NCBI GenBank assembly: GCA_965215225.1 | Contig: OZ244039.1 | Location: 1-64,000, forward strand | DNA from: G965215225 sp965215225 | GTDB taxonomy: Bacteria; Pseudomonadota; Gammaproteobacteria; CBDBNL01; JAAOII01 | DNA length: 64,000 nt | Reading direction: 5' to 3' | In this document: one piece after another, positions 28,812-39,050 of the stretch | How the letters are laid out: each line of letters begins with the position of its first letter | Numbering within the stretch: the stretch's first letter is position 1 | Translations under genes and position numbers: made by a program | Notes under the pieces: generated by a model | Database searches by the model: none | What the model was told of the DNA's origin: nothing | What the model saw: only the letters and a program-made list of their open reading frames with translations

Positions 28812-28817
28812 ATTATA
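28812..28817 (-). promoter_or_regulatory. Putative -10 box, array leader
   Basis: TATAAT on the minus strand 9 bases before the 28802 start, in the leader conserved before all five MNMKTQ genes. It lies so close to the ATG that a more distal promoter may be used. Confidence 0.35.
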
Positions 28818-28826
28818 ACATAACAA

Positions 28827-29378
28827 CCTTATACTCGGACTTGGCTGCTTAAGTGGTTGTATTGTTTAGGCTTCCTTAAATAAAACTTGATAAGCAGTGG
28901 GACAGCCCCACTTAGCCGCCACTGAAAATAATGAAAGTCGTGGGGGCAGTTATCAATTAGAACGAAGAGGCGCCAATAAAATCAAATAATTGCCAAGACT
29001 CCTATATACATATATCCATATTCAATCTAGTCTGAATTGAGAATATACATGACAGCTATATTATACCCCACCTGCCTGAGTTTTTTGTTTTTTAGTTCTT
29101 CTTTAATAACGCTAAAGATGTCGTCAGCTGAGACTCGCCTGAGCCTTGTGGTTTTTCAGTCCCTCTAGCAATAGGCTTCTTTAGTCCTTCTTGCTATTCT
29201 GTATCTCCCTCATCCTTCATCATCCTTCATCATCTTCTTTTGCATATCTTCTCAGGACGGATTTTATTCGATGGCGAGCATCCATTTTTCTCGCTCTCAT
29301 TCAGGTATTTAACTAATGCAACAGCTGCCAACAAGCAGATAAATCTTTATGAGTTGGAAGAGCGGCTATTGAGGACTC
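28827..29378. other. Spacer with array leader and cassette 3' flank
   Basis: 28827-28885 is a diverged copy of the array leader (GCTTAAGTGGTTG). 29340-29375 is the conserved cassette 3' flank (CTTTATGAGTTGGAAGAGCG). Between them is AT-rich sequence with a short direct repeat of CATCCTTCAT near 29210-29230. No gene was seen. Confidence 0.5.
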
Positions 29379-31568
29379 TTATTGTTGGTCTGCTATGTGC
29401 TGGGGAAACAGCTCCCTTTGCTCAGCACGGAAAGCGCTTATAAGCCTCTTAAGCTCGGCACTATCGGGAATGTTCGGCTTGCCATCTTTCAATCGGCGCC
29501 AGCGATCCTGGTCCAAACCAAGCGGATTGTCCGGTGTGCAGCGGATGATAGGATATTCAGCCCTCATACTCACCCCAAAATCCCAGATGAGATTATCAGG
29601 CCGTTTCTCGGCCATATCAATCCTCTCATTTTGATTAAGATCACACCAAACTGCCCTAGCATCCAACCTCTCTTCGGTCCCATTGGTCCAAACAGCTGCC
29701 AGACTCCCATTTCGTAAGACAGCAGCTGCTGGTGAATCAGTGAGATTATCCCAATAGGATGAGACAATATTAACCTCATCTTCTTGACTACCAGAGGCTG
29801 CAAATGTTCCAATCAAGCCTGAACCTAGATTTGGACTGCTCAGATTGCCAACCCCATAGGAAGCAGTGATACTAGCTTGATGTGGGTCTTGACTCTCAAC
29901 CTGACCAACCAACCCACCTGAGGCGGAACCATCGCTAATATTTGCCATGATCGCATAGGAAGAAAGAACCCTCCCATTTGCAGAAAGGCTTCCCACCAAC
30001 CCACTATGCTTTCGGCGTGGTGATTTGAAAGTGTGAACAATCCCATAGGAGGCAGTTATTCTGCCGCCACCAGATGTTAGACCGCCCGTCGCTTCATTTC
30101 TTTTAGAATGAATAGTGCCAGAGATCGCATAAGAATTCCATATAGTCCTACCAATTTCATCTCCCAGTAATCCACCACCAGTTCGACTAGTAACAAGATT
30201 GGCAGTAATAGCAAAAGAAGAAAAAACACCATCAGTACCAGCACCACCTTCTAACCCTCCTACGCGATCACGCCCACTAATGCTTTCGGTTATCGCATAG
30301 GAGTTCCTTATAACCTGACGGCCTTTGTTATCGCGAACATCACTCAGCTGTCCTACCAATCCCCCTATATTATTGCCACCACTTCCCTCTATTGTCCCAG
30401 AAAGCGCATATGAATCTATAATGGGCGTGCCACCACAGATACCAGCCAAGCCACCCGTCTTATGTTCGATGTCCTTGGGATGAATGGTTGCTATCCGTTC
30501 GGTTATACTAAATGAACTATCTATATTGGATTCAGAACAATAGCCAACCAAGCCTCCCAATGCAGCAATACTTTTCTTACCAAGATTGCTACCAGTGGTA
30601 AGGTTAGTTGTCATAGCAGCAGAACCACTGATAGTGCTGAAAATAGCCGCACCCACTAGGCCTCCTACCTGAGTGTCATCGCCAGTCACAGAACCCGTGA
30701 AGATACTGGAATTTATAATAGAACCCTGGTAAATGGACCCAACCAAACCGCCAATAGTAGAATTCCCCTCCCCACTAAGCATCCGAATCCTTCCATGCAC
30801 ATCCCTAATGGTCGCAAAACTACCATCACCAACCACAGCCCCTACCAACTGCTTACCAACAATCCTATCCCCCTCAATGAATAGATTGCGAATCTCACCC
30901 CTCGCCTTAGCAAATAGACCAATACAAGGGCGGTCGGGAAGATTAATATTTAAATTACGAATCGTCTTTTCATTCCCCTCAAACACCCCTCCAAACCCTT
31001 CCGTTCTTACATTCCCTCTTCGGCAATAAGGGTATGAGCCGGATGCTCCTCCTAAGGTCACTGTCTCAGTTCTCCTATTATAAGCCCTAAGATCCGCACC
31101 TCCTCCTAGTGGCTGCCAACCAACCGAACTATTGTAGGACAAAATAATATCATTAACCAGTTCATAGCCGCGACAGCTACCACAGCCCGAAACATTAACA
31201 ATATCTTCCTCACTAAAACGCCTACCCGTCCCATTTAGCACATAATGGATCGCAGCTAATTCCTCTTGCGTCTGAATTTCTATCAAACCATTTCCATTTA
31301 TGTCTAAATCAAGATGATCATCTTTCCCATCTCCATCGCAATCAGTCAGGTCACGACAAAGTTTCCCATCTTGGTTGCGCAGCTGCTCTTTCGTATCTGT
31401 ATCTGAAAGCCCGTCATTATCACCTATAGTGGGACCTCCAGCACCTCCGCCAGCACCTCCGCCAGCACCTCCGCCAGCACCTCCGCCACAGGAAACTGAA
31501 AAAAACAGCACTGTCATTACAACAGAAACCCCCCAACCCTGCCAAAATCTTTGTGTCTTCATATTCAT
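29379..31568 (-). CDS. MNMKTQ-family GLUG lipoprotein, array copy 1
   Basis: 729 residues. Signal peptide MNMKTQRFWQGWGVSVVMTVLFFSVSC with lipobox, then a GGGA linker made by a 12-bp tandem repeat, a TSP3-like Asp segment (CDGDGKDDHLDLDINGNGLIEI), the cap (AIHYVLNGTGRRFSE, GCGSCRGYELVNDI, GWQPLGG, FEGNEKTIRNLNINLP), about eleven degenerate GLUG repeats, and the AVWCDLNQNERID...YPIIRCTP module. The tail (GKPNIPDSAELKRLISAFRAEQRELFPQHIADQQ) is specific to this family. AAGGTG is spaced 7 bases before ATG. Predicted surface-exposed beta-helix; function unknown. Confidence 0.85.
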   Translation of the reverse strand: MNMKTQRFWQGWGVSVVMTVLFFSVSCGGGAGGGAGGGAGGGAGGPTIGDNDGLSDTDTKEQLRNQDGKLCRDLTDCDGDGKDDHLDLDINGNGLIEIQTQEELAAIHYVLNGTGRRFSEEDIVNVSGCGSCRGYELVNDIILSYNSSVGWQPLGGGADLRAYNRRTETVTLGGASGSYPYCRRGNVRTEGFGGVFEGNEKTIRNLNINLPDRPCIGLFAKARGEIRNLFIEGDRIVGKQLVGAVVGDGSFATIRDVHGRIRMLSGEGNSTIGGLVGSIYQGSIINSSIFTGSVTGDDTQVGGLVGAAIFSTISGSAAMTTNLTTGSNLGKKSIAALGGLVGYCSESNIDSSFSITERIATIHPKDIEHKTGGLAGICGGTPIIDSYALSGTIEGSGGNNIGGLVGQLSDVRDNKGRQVIRNSYAITESISGRDRVGGLEGGAGTDGVFSSFAITANLVTSRTGGGLLGDEIGRTIWNSYAISGTIHSKRNEATGGLTSGGGRITASYGIVHTFKSPRRKHSGLVGSLSANGRVLSSYAIMANISDGSASGGLVGQVESQDPHQASITASYGVGNLSSPNLGSGLIGTFAASGSQEDEVNIVSSYWDNLTDSPAAAVLRNGSLAAVWTNGTEERLDARAVWCDLNQNERIDMAEKRPDNLIWDFGVSMRAEYPIIRCTPDNPLGLDQDRWRRLKDGKPNIPDSAELKRLISAFRAEQRELFPQHIADQQ
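31441..31488. repeat. Four 12-bp tandem repeats in the lipoprotein linker
   Basis: GCACCTCCGCCA repeated four times, coding GGGA units directly after the lipidated Cys. The paralogues have different linker lengths at this point (GGAGG, GGAGGGGAGG, GGGGGGSTGG), as expected from slippage. Confidence 0.9.
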
Positions 31569-31787
31569 TCACCTTAGTTAGATTATAACAAAGAATGACA
31601 ACCATTATACTCACTTATATTCATACTTAGCTGCTTAAGTGGTTGCATTTTTTAATCTTCCTTAAATAATAAAAAGAGACTATAGCAAAAAATCTCGATT
31701 TTAGTAAGTTAATTTTCATTTTTTTTATGGTTTTTTTTCAACAAAAGAAAAAGCTTTATGAGTTGGAAGAGCGGCTATTGAGGACTC
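31569..31787 (-). promoter_or_regulatory. Array cassette spacer with conserved leader
   Basis: Contains two minus-strand TATAAT boxes (31582-31587 and 31604-31609) upstream of the 31568 start and the AGCTGCTTAAGTGGTTGCA block conserved before each array gene. No -35 consensus. The right part holds the 3' flank of the next cassette (TTTATGAGTTGGAAGAGCG). Confidence 0.45.
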
Positions 31788-33998
31788 TTATTGTTGGTCT
31801 GCTATGTGCTGTGGAAACAGTGCCCTTTGCTCAGCACGGAAAGCGCTTATAAGCCTCTTAAGCTCGGCACTATCGGGAATGTTCGGCTTGCCATCTTTCA
31901 ATCGGCGCCAGCGATCCTGGTTCAAACCAAGCGGATTGGACGGGGTGCAGCGGATGATAGGATACTCAGCCCTCATACTCACCCCAAAATCCCAAATGCG
32001 ATTATCAGGCCGCTTCTCATCCATATCAATCCTCTCATTTTGATTAAGATCACACCAAACTGCTCTATCATTCAACCCCTCTTCCGTCCCATTGGTCCAA
32101 ATGGTTGCCAGACTCCCATTTCGTAAGACAGCAACTGCTGGTGAATCAGTGAGATTATCCCAATAAGAGGAGACAATATTAACCTCATCTTCTTGACTAC
32201 CAGAGGCTGCAAATGTTCCAATCAAACCTGAACCTAGATTTGGACTACTCAGATTACCAACCCCATAAGAAGCAATAATATCAGCTTGACTAGTGCCTCG
32301 ACTCGACACCAATCCAACCAGCCCACCTAAGGCGGAACTATCGTTAACATTTGCCATCATCGCATAGGAAGAAAGAACCCTCTCATTTGGATTAAGCCTT
32401 CCTACCAGCCCACCATGCCTTGTGCGAGGTGATTGCATGGTGTGAACAATCCCATAGGAGGCAGTTATGCTGCTGGCATCAGCCACTAAACCACCTGCTA
32501 CTTCATTACTTTTAGAATGAATAGTGCCAGAAATTGCATAAGAATTCCATACAGTCCCACCAGCAGCACCTCCCCTCAAACCACCAACACTCCCACTACT
32601 AACCAGATTGGCAGTAATAGCAAAAGAAGAAAGAGCAACTTCACCCCCACCATTTAACCCTCCTACGCGATCACGCCCACCAATGCTTTCGGTTATCGCA
32701 TAGGAGTTTATCATAACCTGAGGGCCTTTGGTTTCTTTAGCACCACTCAGTTGTCCTACTAATCCCCCTATATTATTTCCTCCCGTATTACCATTTCTAT
32801 CTTTCCCCTCTATTGTCCCAGCAAGCGCATAAGAATCTCTAATGGGAGAACCAGCACACTGGCCAGCCAAGCCACCCGCCTTATGTTCGTTCTCGCGAGT
32901 AGGACTAAGGGATTCTATCCGCTCGGTTATACTAAACGAACTATCTATAACAGATTCTCCACAATATCCCACCAATCCACCCATCGCAATGGCAAGTGCT
33001 CTATTACGACCATGAGGAGTAGTGGTGCCACCAGTGAGGTTAGTTATCATAGCAGCAGAGTCACTGATGTTACTGAAAATAGCCGCACCCACTAGGCCTC
33101 CTGTTTGAGTGTCATAGCCAATCAAAGAATCCGTGATGGCACTGGAATCCACAAGAGAGCCCCAGTAAATAGATCCAACCAAACCGCCAATAGTAGAATT
33201 CCCCTCCCCGCTAAGCCACCGAGTCCTCGCATGCACATTCCTAATGGTCGCATAACTACCATCACCAACCACAACCCCTACCAGCTTGTTGCCAATAATC
33301 CTATCCGCCTCAACATACAGATTGCGAATCTCACCCCTCGCCTTAGCAAATAAACCAACACAATGATGGGCGGGAAGATTAATAGTCAAATTACTAATCG
33401 TCCAACCATTCCCCTCAAATACCCCATCAAACCCTTTCGCTTCCCCCGTCCCGTTTCGCCCTTCCTTTGGCCCGCTTTTACAATAAGGCTGTCCCCCTTC
33501 GTCCTTCCCTAATATAGTAGCACCGTCTTTTGATCCCCTATCAAAAGCCGTAAGACTAGCATTGCCGCCTAGTGGCTGCCAACCAGATGCATTATCATAG
33601 GACAAAGGAATATCATTAACCAGTTCATAGCCGCGACAGCTATCACCACAGCCCAAAACATTAACAGCTTCCGCCTCACTAAAGCGCCGACCCGTCCCAT
33701 TTAGCACATAATGGATCGCAGCTAATTCCTCCTGCGTCTGAATTTCGATTAAATTATTCCCATTTATGTCTAAATCTTCATGATCAATTACCCCATCACC
33801 ATCGCAATCCGTCAGGTCACGACAAAGTTTCCCATCTTGGTTGCGCAGCTGTTCTTTCGTATCTGTATCTGAAAGCCCGTCATTATCACCTATAGTGGGA
33901 CCTCCAGCACCTCCGCTACAGGAAACTGAAAGAAACAGCACTGTCATTACAACAAAAACCCCCCAACCCTGCCAAAATTTTTGTGTCTTCATATTCAT
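31788..33998 (-). CDS. MNMKTQ-family GLUG lipoprotein, array copy 2
   Basis: 736 residues with the same architecture as its neighbours: lipobox LSVSC, a short GGAGG linker, CDGDGVIDHEDLDINGN, the cap, GLUG repeats, AVWCDLNQNERIDMDEK...YPIIRCTP and the HIADQQ tail. The cap is clearly diverged from copies 1 and 3 (FEGNGWTISNLTINLPAHHC; extra basic KSGPKEGRNGTGEAKG stretch), while the last third is close to copy 1. This patchwork points to recombination among copies. Confidence 0.85.
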   Translation of the reverse strand: MNMKTQKFWQGWGVFVVMTVLFLSVSCSGGAGGPTIGDNDGLSDTDTKEQLRNQDGKLCRDLTDCDGDGVIDHEDLDINGNNLIEIQTQEELAAIHYVLNGTGRRFSEAEAVNVLGCGDSCRGYELVNDIPLSYDNASGWQPLGGNASLTAFDRGSKDGATILGKDEGGQPYCKSGPKEGRNGTGEAKGFDGVFEGNGWTISNLTINLPAHHCVGLFAKARGEIRNLYVEADRIIGNKLVGVVVGDGSYATIRNVHARTRWLSGEGNSTIGGLVGSIYWGSLVDSSAITDSLIGYDTQTGGLVGAAIFSNISDSAAMITNLTGGTTTPHGRNRALAIAMGGLVGYCGESVIDSSFSITERIESLSPTRENEHKAGGLAGQCAGSPIRDSYALAGTIEGKDRNGNTGGNNIGGLVGQLSGAKETKGPQVMINSYAITESIGGRDRVGGLNGGGEVALSSFAITANLVSSGSVGGLRGGAAGGTVWNSYAISGTIHSKSNEVAGGLVADASSITASYGIVHTMQSPRTRHGGLVGRLNPNERVLSSYAMMANVNDSSALGGLVGLVSSRGTSQADIIASYGVGNLSSPNLGSGLIGTFAASGSQEDEVNIVSSYWDNLTDSPAVAVLRNGSLATIWTNGTEEGLNDRAVWCDLNQNERIDMDEKRPDNRIWDFGVSMRAEYPIIRCTPSNPLGLNQDRWRRLKDGKPNIPDSAELKRLISAFRAEQRALFPQHIADQQ

Positions 33999-34313
33999 TC
34001 ACCTTAGTTAGATTATAACAAAGAATAACAACCATTATACTCACTTATATTCACTTATATTCATACTTAGCTGCTTAAGTGGTTGCATTCTTTTTAGGGA
34101 ATTACATCTTATTTCCCACAAATCCATAAATTCCCTTATTTTGTGCCTTATTTTTGACGAGCGTCTGTGAAAGAAAACTTGTGAAGCGGTTAAACTTCGC
34201 TTTGGGACTTTCTTTTTCATAATATTCTCTTTTGTGGAAGATTGGATATAATCCCCTTTTTTTATGATTTTTTTTTTCAACAAAAGAAAAATCTTTATGA
34301 GTTGGAAGAGCGG
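33999..34313. promoter_or_regulatory. Array spacer: leader plus MKKKVPKRS element
   Basis: Minus-strand TATAAT boxes at 34012-34017 and 34034-34039 precede the 33998 start. 34098-34220 holds an element, repeated at 36640-36762 and 46132-46258, that reads MKKKVPKRSLTASQVFFH... on the minus strand and is bounded by inverted GGGAATT/AATTCCC. A T-rich stretch and the next cassette 3' flank follow. Confidence 0.5.
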
Positions 34314-36494
34314 CTATTGAGGTCTTTCTTGGTCTGCTATGTGCTGGGGAAACAGCTCCCTTTGCTCAGCACGGAAATCACTTATAAGCCTCTTAAGCTC
34401 GGCACTATCGGGAATGTTCGGCTTACCATCTTTCAACCTGCGCCAGCGATCCTGGTTCAAACCAAGCGGATTGGTTGGTGTGCAGCTGATGATAGGATAC
34501 TCATCATCCGCACCAAAATCCCAGATGAGATTATCATCTCGCTTCTCATCCCTATTAATTCTCTCATCGTCATTAAGGTCACACCAAACTGCTCTATCAT
34601 TCAACCCCTCTTCCGTCCCATTGGTCCAAACGGCTGCCAGACTCCCATTTCGTAAGACATCAAATTCCCGCGAGCCATTGAGATTATCCCAATAAGAGGA
34701 GACAATATTAACCTCATCTTCTTGACTACCAGAGGCTGCAAATGTTCCAATCAAACCTGAGCCTAGATTTGGACTACTCAGATTACCAACCCCATAAGAA
34801 GCAATAATATCAGCTTGACTAGTGCCTTGACGTTCAACCGTTCCAATCAACCCGCCTAAGGCGGGACTAGCACTAGTATTTGCTATCACAGCATAGGAAG
34901 AAAGAACCCTCCCATTTGCAGGAAGGGTTCCCACCAACCCACTATGCTTTCGGCGTGGTGATTGCATGGTGTGAACAATCCCATAGGAGGCAATTATTGT
35001 ATAGAGCCCGCCCCCTAGCCCACCTGTTGGCTCGTTGTTTTTAGAATGAATCGTACCAGAAATCGCATAAGAATTCGATACAACCTTAGTAGAATCATCT
35101 CCTCCATTTAATCCACCACCACTGCTACCAGTAACAAGATTGGCAGTAATAGCAAAAGAAGAAAGAACATCATCAGCATCACCACCCTCTAAGCCTCCTA
35201 TGCGACCACTCCCACTAATGCTTTCTGTTATTGCATAGGAATTTCTTATAACATTATCACCTCTGACATCTTTAACATCACCCAACTGTCCTACCAATCC
35301 CCCTATATTATTTCCTCCTTCCCCCTCTATTGTCCCAGAGAGTGCATAGGAATCTCGAATGGGCGTGCCACCACACAAACCAGCCAAACCACCCGTCTTA
35401 TGTTCACGTTTGTTATCACCAGTATTAGTGATGGATTTTATCCGCTCGGTTATACTAAATGAACTAGCTATAGTAGATTCAGTACAATATCCGACCAAGC
35501 CTCCCAATGCAACAATATTGCCTTTATTAGCATTGCCGCTAGTGAGGTTAGTTGTCATAGCAGCAGAGCCAATGATCTCGCTGAAAATAGCCGCACCCAC
35601 TAAGCCCCCTACCTGAGTGTCATCGCCAGTCACAGAATCCGTGAAAATACTGGAATTTATAATAGAACCCCGATAAAGAGAACCAATCAGCCCTCCAATA
35701 GTAGAATTCCCCTCCCCACTAAGCATCCGAACCCTCCCATGCACATCCCTAATGGTCGCAAAACTACCATCACCAACCACAGCCCCTACCAACTGCTTAC
35801 CAACAATCCTATCCCCCTCAATGAATAGATTGCGAATCTCTCCCCTTGCCTTAGCAAATAGACCAATACAAGGGCGGTCGGGAAGATTAATATTTAAATT
35901 ACGAATCGTCTTTTCATTCCCCTCAAACACCCCTCCAAACCCTTCCGTTCTTACATTCCCTCTTCGGCAATAAGGGTATGAGCCGGGTGCTCCTCCTAAG
36001 GTCACTGTCTCAGTTCTCCTATTATAAGGCCTAAGATCCGCACCACCGCCTAGCGGCCGCCAGCCAGATGAATTATCATAGGACAAAGCAATATCATTAA
36101 CCAGTTCATAGCCCCGACAGCTATCACCACAGCCCGAAACATTAACAGCCTCCGCCTCACTAAAACGTCGACCCGTCCCATTTAGCACATAATGGATCGC
36201 AGCTAATTCCTCTTGCGTCTGAATTTCGATTAAATTATTCCCATTTATGTCTAAATCTTCATGATCAATTACCCCATCACCATCGCAATCAGTCAGGTCA
36301 CGACAAAGCGCCCCAGCGTCGTTGCGCAACAACTCTTTCGTATCTGTATCTGAAAGCCCGTCATTATCACCTATAGTGGGGCCACCAGCCCCGCCTCCGC
36401 CAGCACCTCCGCTACAGGAAACTGAAAGAAGCAGCACTGTCATTACAACAAAAACCCCCCAACCCTGCCAAAATTTTTGTGTCTTCATATTCAT
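34314..36494 (-). CDS. MNMKTQ-family GLUG lipoprotein, array copy 3
   Basis: 726 residues. Same architecture as the neighbouring array genes: lipobox LLSVSC, GGAGGGGAGG linker, TSP3-like Asp segment, cap, GLUG repeats, AVWCDLNDDERINRDEK...YPIISCTP, family tail ending HIADQERPQ. It is a mosaic. The cap (YNRRTETVTLGG, FEGNEKTIRNLNINLP) is nearly that of copy 1. NLGSGLIGTFAASGSQED is shared with copies 1 and 2. NGSREFDVLRNGSLAAVW and LNDDERIN are shared with copy 4. Confidence 0.85.
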   Translation of the reverse strand: MNMKTQKFWQGWGVFVVMTVLLLSVSCSGGAGGGGAGGPTIGDNDGLSDTDTKELLRNDAGALCRDLTDCDGDGVIDHEDLDINGNNLIEIQTQEELAAIHYVLNGTGRRFSEAEAVNVSGCGDSCRGYELVNDIALSYDNSSGWRPLGGGADLRPYNRRTETVTLGGAPGSYPYCRRGNVRTEGFGGVFEGNEKTIRNLNINLPDRPCIGLFAKARGEIRNLFIEGDRIVGKQLVGAVVGDGSFATIRDVHGRVRMLSGEGNSTIGGLIGSLYRGSIINSSIFTDSVTGDDTQVGGLVGAAIFSEIIGSAAMTTNLTSGNANKGNIVALGGLVGYCTESTIASSFSITERIKSITNTGDNKREHKTGGLAGLCGGTPIRDSYALSGTIEGEGGNNIGGLVGQLGDVKDVRGDNVIRNSYAITESISGSGRIGGLEGGDADDVLSSFAITANLVTGSSGGGLNGGDDSTKVVSNSYAISGTIHSKNNEPTGGLGGGLYTIIASYGIVHTMQSPRRKHSGLVGTLPANGRVLSSYAVIANTSASPALGGLIGTVERQGTSQADIIASYGVGNLSSPNLGSGLIGTFAASGSQEDEVNIVSSYWDNLNGSREFDVLRNGSLAAVWTNGTEEGLNDRAVWCDLNDDERINRDEKRDDNLIWDFGADDEYPIISCTPTNPLGLNQDRWRRLKDGKPNIPDSAELKRLISDFRAEQRELFPQHIADQERPQ

Positions 36495-36866
36495 TCACCT
36501 TAGTTAGATTATAACAAAGAATAACAACCATTATACTCACTTATATTCACTTATATTCATACTTAGCTGCTTAAGTGGTTGCATTCTTTTTAGGGAATTA
36601 CATCTTATTTCCCACAAATCCATAAATTCCCTTATTTAGGGAATTACATCTTATTTCCCACAAATCCATAAATTCCCTTATTTTGTGCCTTATTTTTGAC
36701 GAGCGTCTGTGAAAGAAAACTTGTGAAGCGGTTAAACTTCGCTTTGGGACTTTCTTTTTCATAATATTCTCTTTTGTGGAAGATTGGATATAATCCCCTT
36801 TTTTTATGATTTTTTTTCAACAAAAGAAAAATCTTTATGAGTTGGAAGAGCGGCTATTGAGGTCTC
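36495..36866. promoter_or_regulatory. Array spacer: leader, MKKKVPKRS element with 46-bp duplication
   Basis: Minus-strand TATAAT boxes at 36508-36513 and 36530-36535 precede the 36494 start. The element of 34098-34220 recurs here at 36640-36762, and 46 bp of it are tandemly duplicated at 36591-36682. The duplication breaks the short reading frame, which argues against it being a needed protein. The T-rich stretch and cassette 3' flank follow. Confidence 0.5.
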
Positions 36867-39050
36867 TTATTGGTCTGCTATGTGCTGGGGAAACAACGCC
36901 CTCTGCTTAGCACGGAAATCACTTATAAGCTTCTTAAGCTCAGCACTATCGGGAATGTTCGGCTTGCCACCCTCCAATCTGCGCCAGCGATCCTGCCCTA
37001 AACCAAGCGGATTGGTTGGTGTGCAGCGGATGATAGGATATTCAGCCTTCATACTCTCGCCAAAATCCCAGATGAGATTATCATCCCGCTTCTCAGCAGC
37101 ATTAATTCTCTCATCGTCATTAAGGTCACACCAAACTGCCGTATCTGGCAAGTTCTCTTCCGTCCCATTGGTCCAAACAGCTGCCAGACTCCCATTTCGT
37201 AAGACATCAAATTCCCGCGAGCCATTGAGATTATCCCAATAAGATGAGACAATATTAACCTCAGCGTCGAGCTCTCCTTCACTACCAGCGAATTCAAGTG
37301 CCCTATAAAAACCCGGACTACTAACATTGCCAACCCCATAGGAAGCAACTATCTTAGATGGATCAATCCCCGAGCTTCTAGGAAAAACCGAACCAACCAG
37401 TCCACCTAAGGCGGAACTATCGCTAATATTCGCCATGATCACATAGGAAGAAAGCATCGTCGAAGATTCATCAAACGTCCCCGCCAGACCACCAAGCTCT
37501 CGGTGCGGCGATGTGAAGGTATGAACAATCCCATAGGAGGCGACTATTTCGCCATTCGTCAAACCGGCTATTAGACCACCAGTTGCTTGATCGGTTTGAG
37601 AATCAATAGTGCCAGAGATTGCATAAGAATTCCATACACTGTCAGCAATATCATCTCCCTGTAATCCACCAGCTTCGCCAGTAGAAACAAGATTCGCAGT
37701 AATAGCAAAAGAAGAAAACATCTCACCTCCACCAGCGCCTTCTAACCCTCCTACGGTATTACTCCCATTGATGCTCTCTGTTATCGCATAGGAGTTTATC
37801 ATAGCCGCACGGCCTTGGCTGATTGCCTTAACACCACCCGAATTTCCCACTAATCCCCCTATATCTTTGCCATGTATATCATTATTCGAATCTACTCCCT
37901 CTATTGTCCCAGCAAGCGCATAAGAATCTTGAATGAGCGTGCCACCACACTGACCAACTAATCCACCCGTGCCATGAACCAGTTGAGAACTAATGGACTT
38001 TATCCGTTCGGCTATGCTAAATGAATTAGCTATAGCAGATTCTTCACAATATCCCACCAAGCCCCCCAATGCAACACCTATTGAATGAGTAGTATTGCCA
38101 CCAGTGATGTTAGTTGTCATAGCAGCAGAATCGCTGATATTGCTGAATATAGTCGCACCCACTAGGCCTCCCGTTTGAATGCCATTGCCAGTCAAAGAAG
38201 GCGTGATGGAAATGGAATTGATAAGAGAACCTCGGTAAAGAGAACCAACCAATCCACCAACAGTAGAATTTCCTTGCCCACTAAGCATCCGAATCCTCCC
38301 ATGCACATCCCTAATGGTCGCAAAACTACCATCACCAACCACAGCCCCTACCAACTGCTCACCAATAATCCTATCCCCCTCAATATACAGATTGCGAATC
38401 TCACCCTTTGCCTTAGCAAATAAACCAACACAACGGCGGTCGGGAAGATTAATATTCAGATTACTAATCATAAAACCATTGCCTTCAAAGGTCCCATCAA
38501 ACCCTTCCGCTTCCACTGTTACATTCCCTCTTTTTATAACACAATAAGGTTGCTGCCCGGATCTCCCACCTAGTATGCCACCTTCCGACCTATCACGACC
38601 TCTAAGATCCGCACCACCTCCCAGCGGCTGCCAACCAGCCGAATTATTATAGGACAAAGGAATATCATTAATCAGTTCATAGCCCCGACAGCTACCACAG
38701 CCCGAAACATTAACAATATCTTCCTCACTAAAACGCCTCCCCGTCCCATTTAGCACATAATGGATCGCAGCCAGTTCCATCTGGTTCTCGACTTCTATTA
38801 AACCATCACCATCTATGTCTAGATCAAGATCATCATTTACCCCATCCCCATCACAATCAGAACCGGGCAAGAGATCACAGAGCGTTCCATCTTGATTGCG
38901 CAACGCTTCTATCGTCTCTGTATCAAGCCTGTCTGCACCACCAGTGGAACCTCCACCGCCGCCGCCAGCACAGGAAACTAAAAGAAACAATGTTGTCATT
39001 ACAACGAGACATCCCCACCCCTTCCAAAATTTTTGTGTTTTCATATTCAT
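36867..39050 (-). CDS. MNMKTQ-family GLUG lipoprotein, array copy 4
   Basis: 727 residues and the most diverged of the four: lipobox LLVSC, GGGGGGSTGG linker, TSP3-like CDGDGVNDDLDLDIDGDGLIEV, cap (ILGGRSGQQPYC, FEGNGFMISNLNINLPDRRC), GLUG repeats, AVWCDLNDDERINAAEK...YPIIRCTP, tail FPQHIADQ. The first GLUG segments still match copies 1 and 3 closely (VVGDGSFATIRDVHGR). Predicted outer-membrane lipoprotein of unknown role. Confidence 0.85.
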   Translation of the reverse strand: MNMKTQKFWKGWGCLVVMTTLFLLVSCAGGGGGGSTGGADRLDTETIEALRNQDGTLCDLLPGSDCDGDGVNDDLDLDIDGDGLIEVENQMELAAIHYVLNGTGRRFSEEDIVNVSGCGSCRGYELINDIPLSYNNSAGWQPLGGGADLRGRDRSEGGILGGRSGQQPYCVIKRGNVTVEAEGFDGTFEGNGFMISNLNINLPDRRCVGLFAKAKGEIRNLYIEGDRIIGEQLVGAVVGDGSFATIRDVHGRIRMLSGQGNSTVGGLVGSLYRGSLINSISITPSLTGNGIQTGGLVGATIFSNISDSAAMTTNITGGNTTHSIGVALGGLVGYCEESAIANSFSIAERIKSISSQLVHGTGGLVGQCGGTLIQDSYALAGTIEGVDSNNDIHGKDIGGLVGNSGGVKAISQGRAAMINSYAITESINGSNTVGGLEGAGGGEMFSSFAITANLVSTGEAGGLQGDDIADSVWNSYAISGTIDSQTDQATGGLIAGLTNGEIVASYGIVHTFTSPHRELGGLAGTFDESSTMLSSYVIMANISDSSALGGLVGSVFPRSSGIDPSKIVASYGVGNVSSPGFYRALEFAGSEGELDAEVNIVSSYWDNLNGSREFDVLRNGSLAAVWTNGTEENLPDTAVWCDLNDDERINAAEKRDDNLIWDFGESMKAEYPIIRCTPTNPLGLGQDRWRRLEGGKPNIPDSAELKKLISDFRAKQRALFPQHIADQ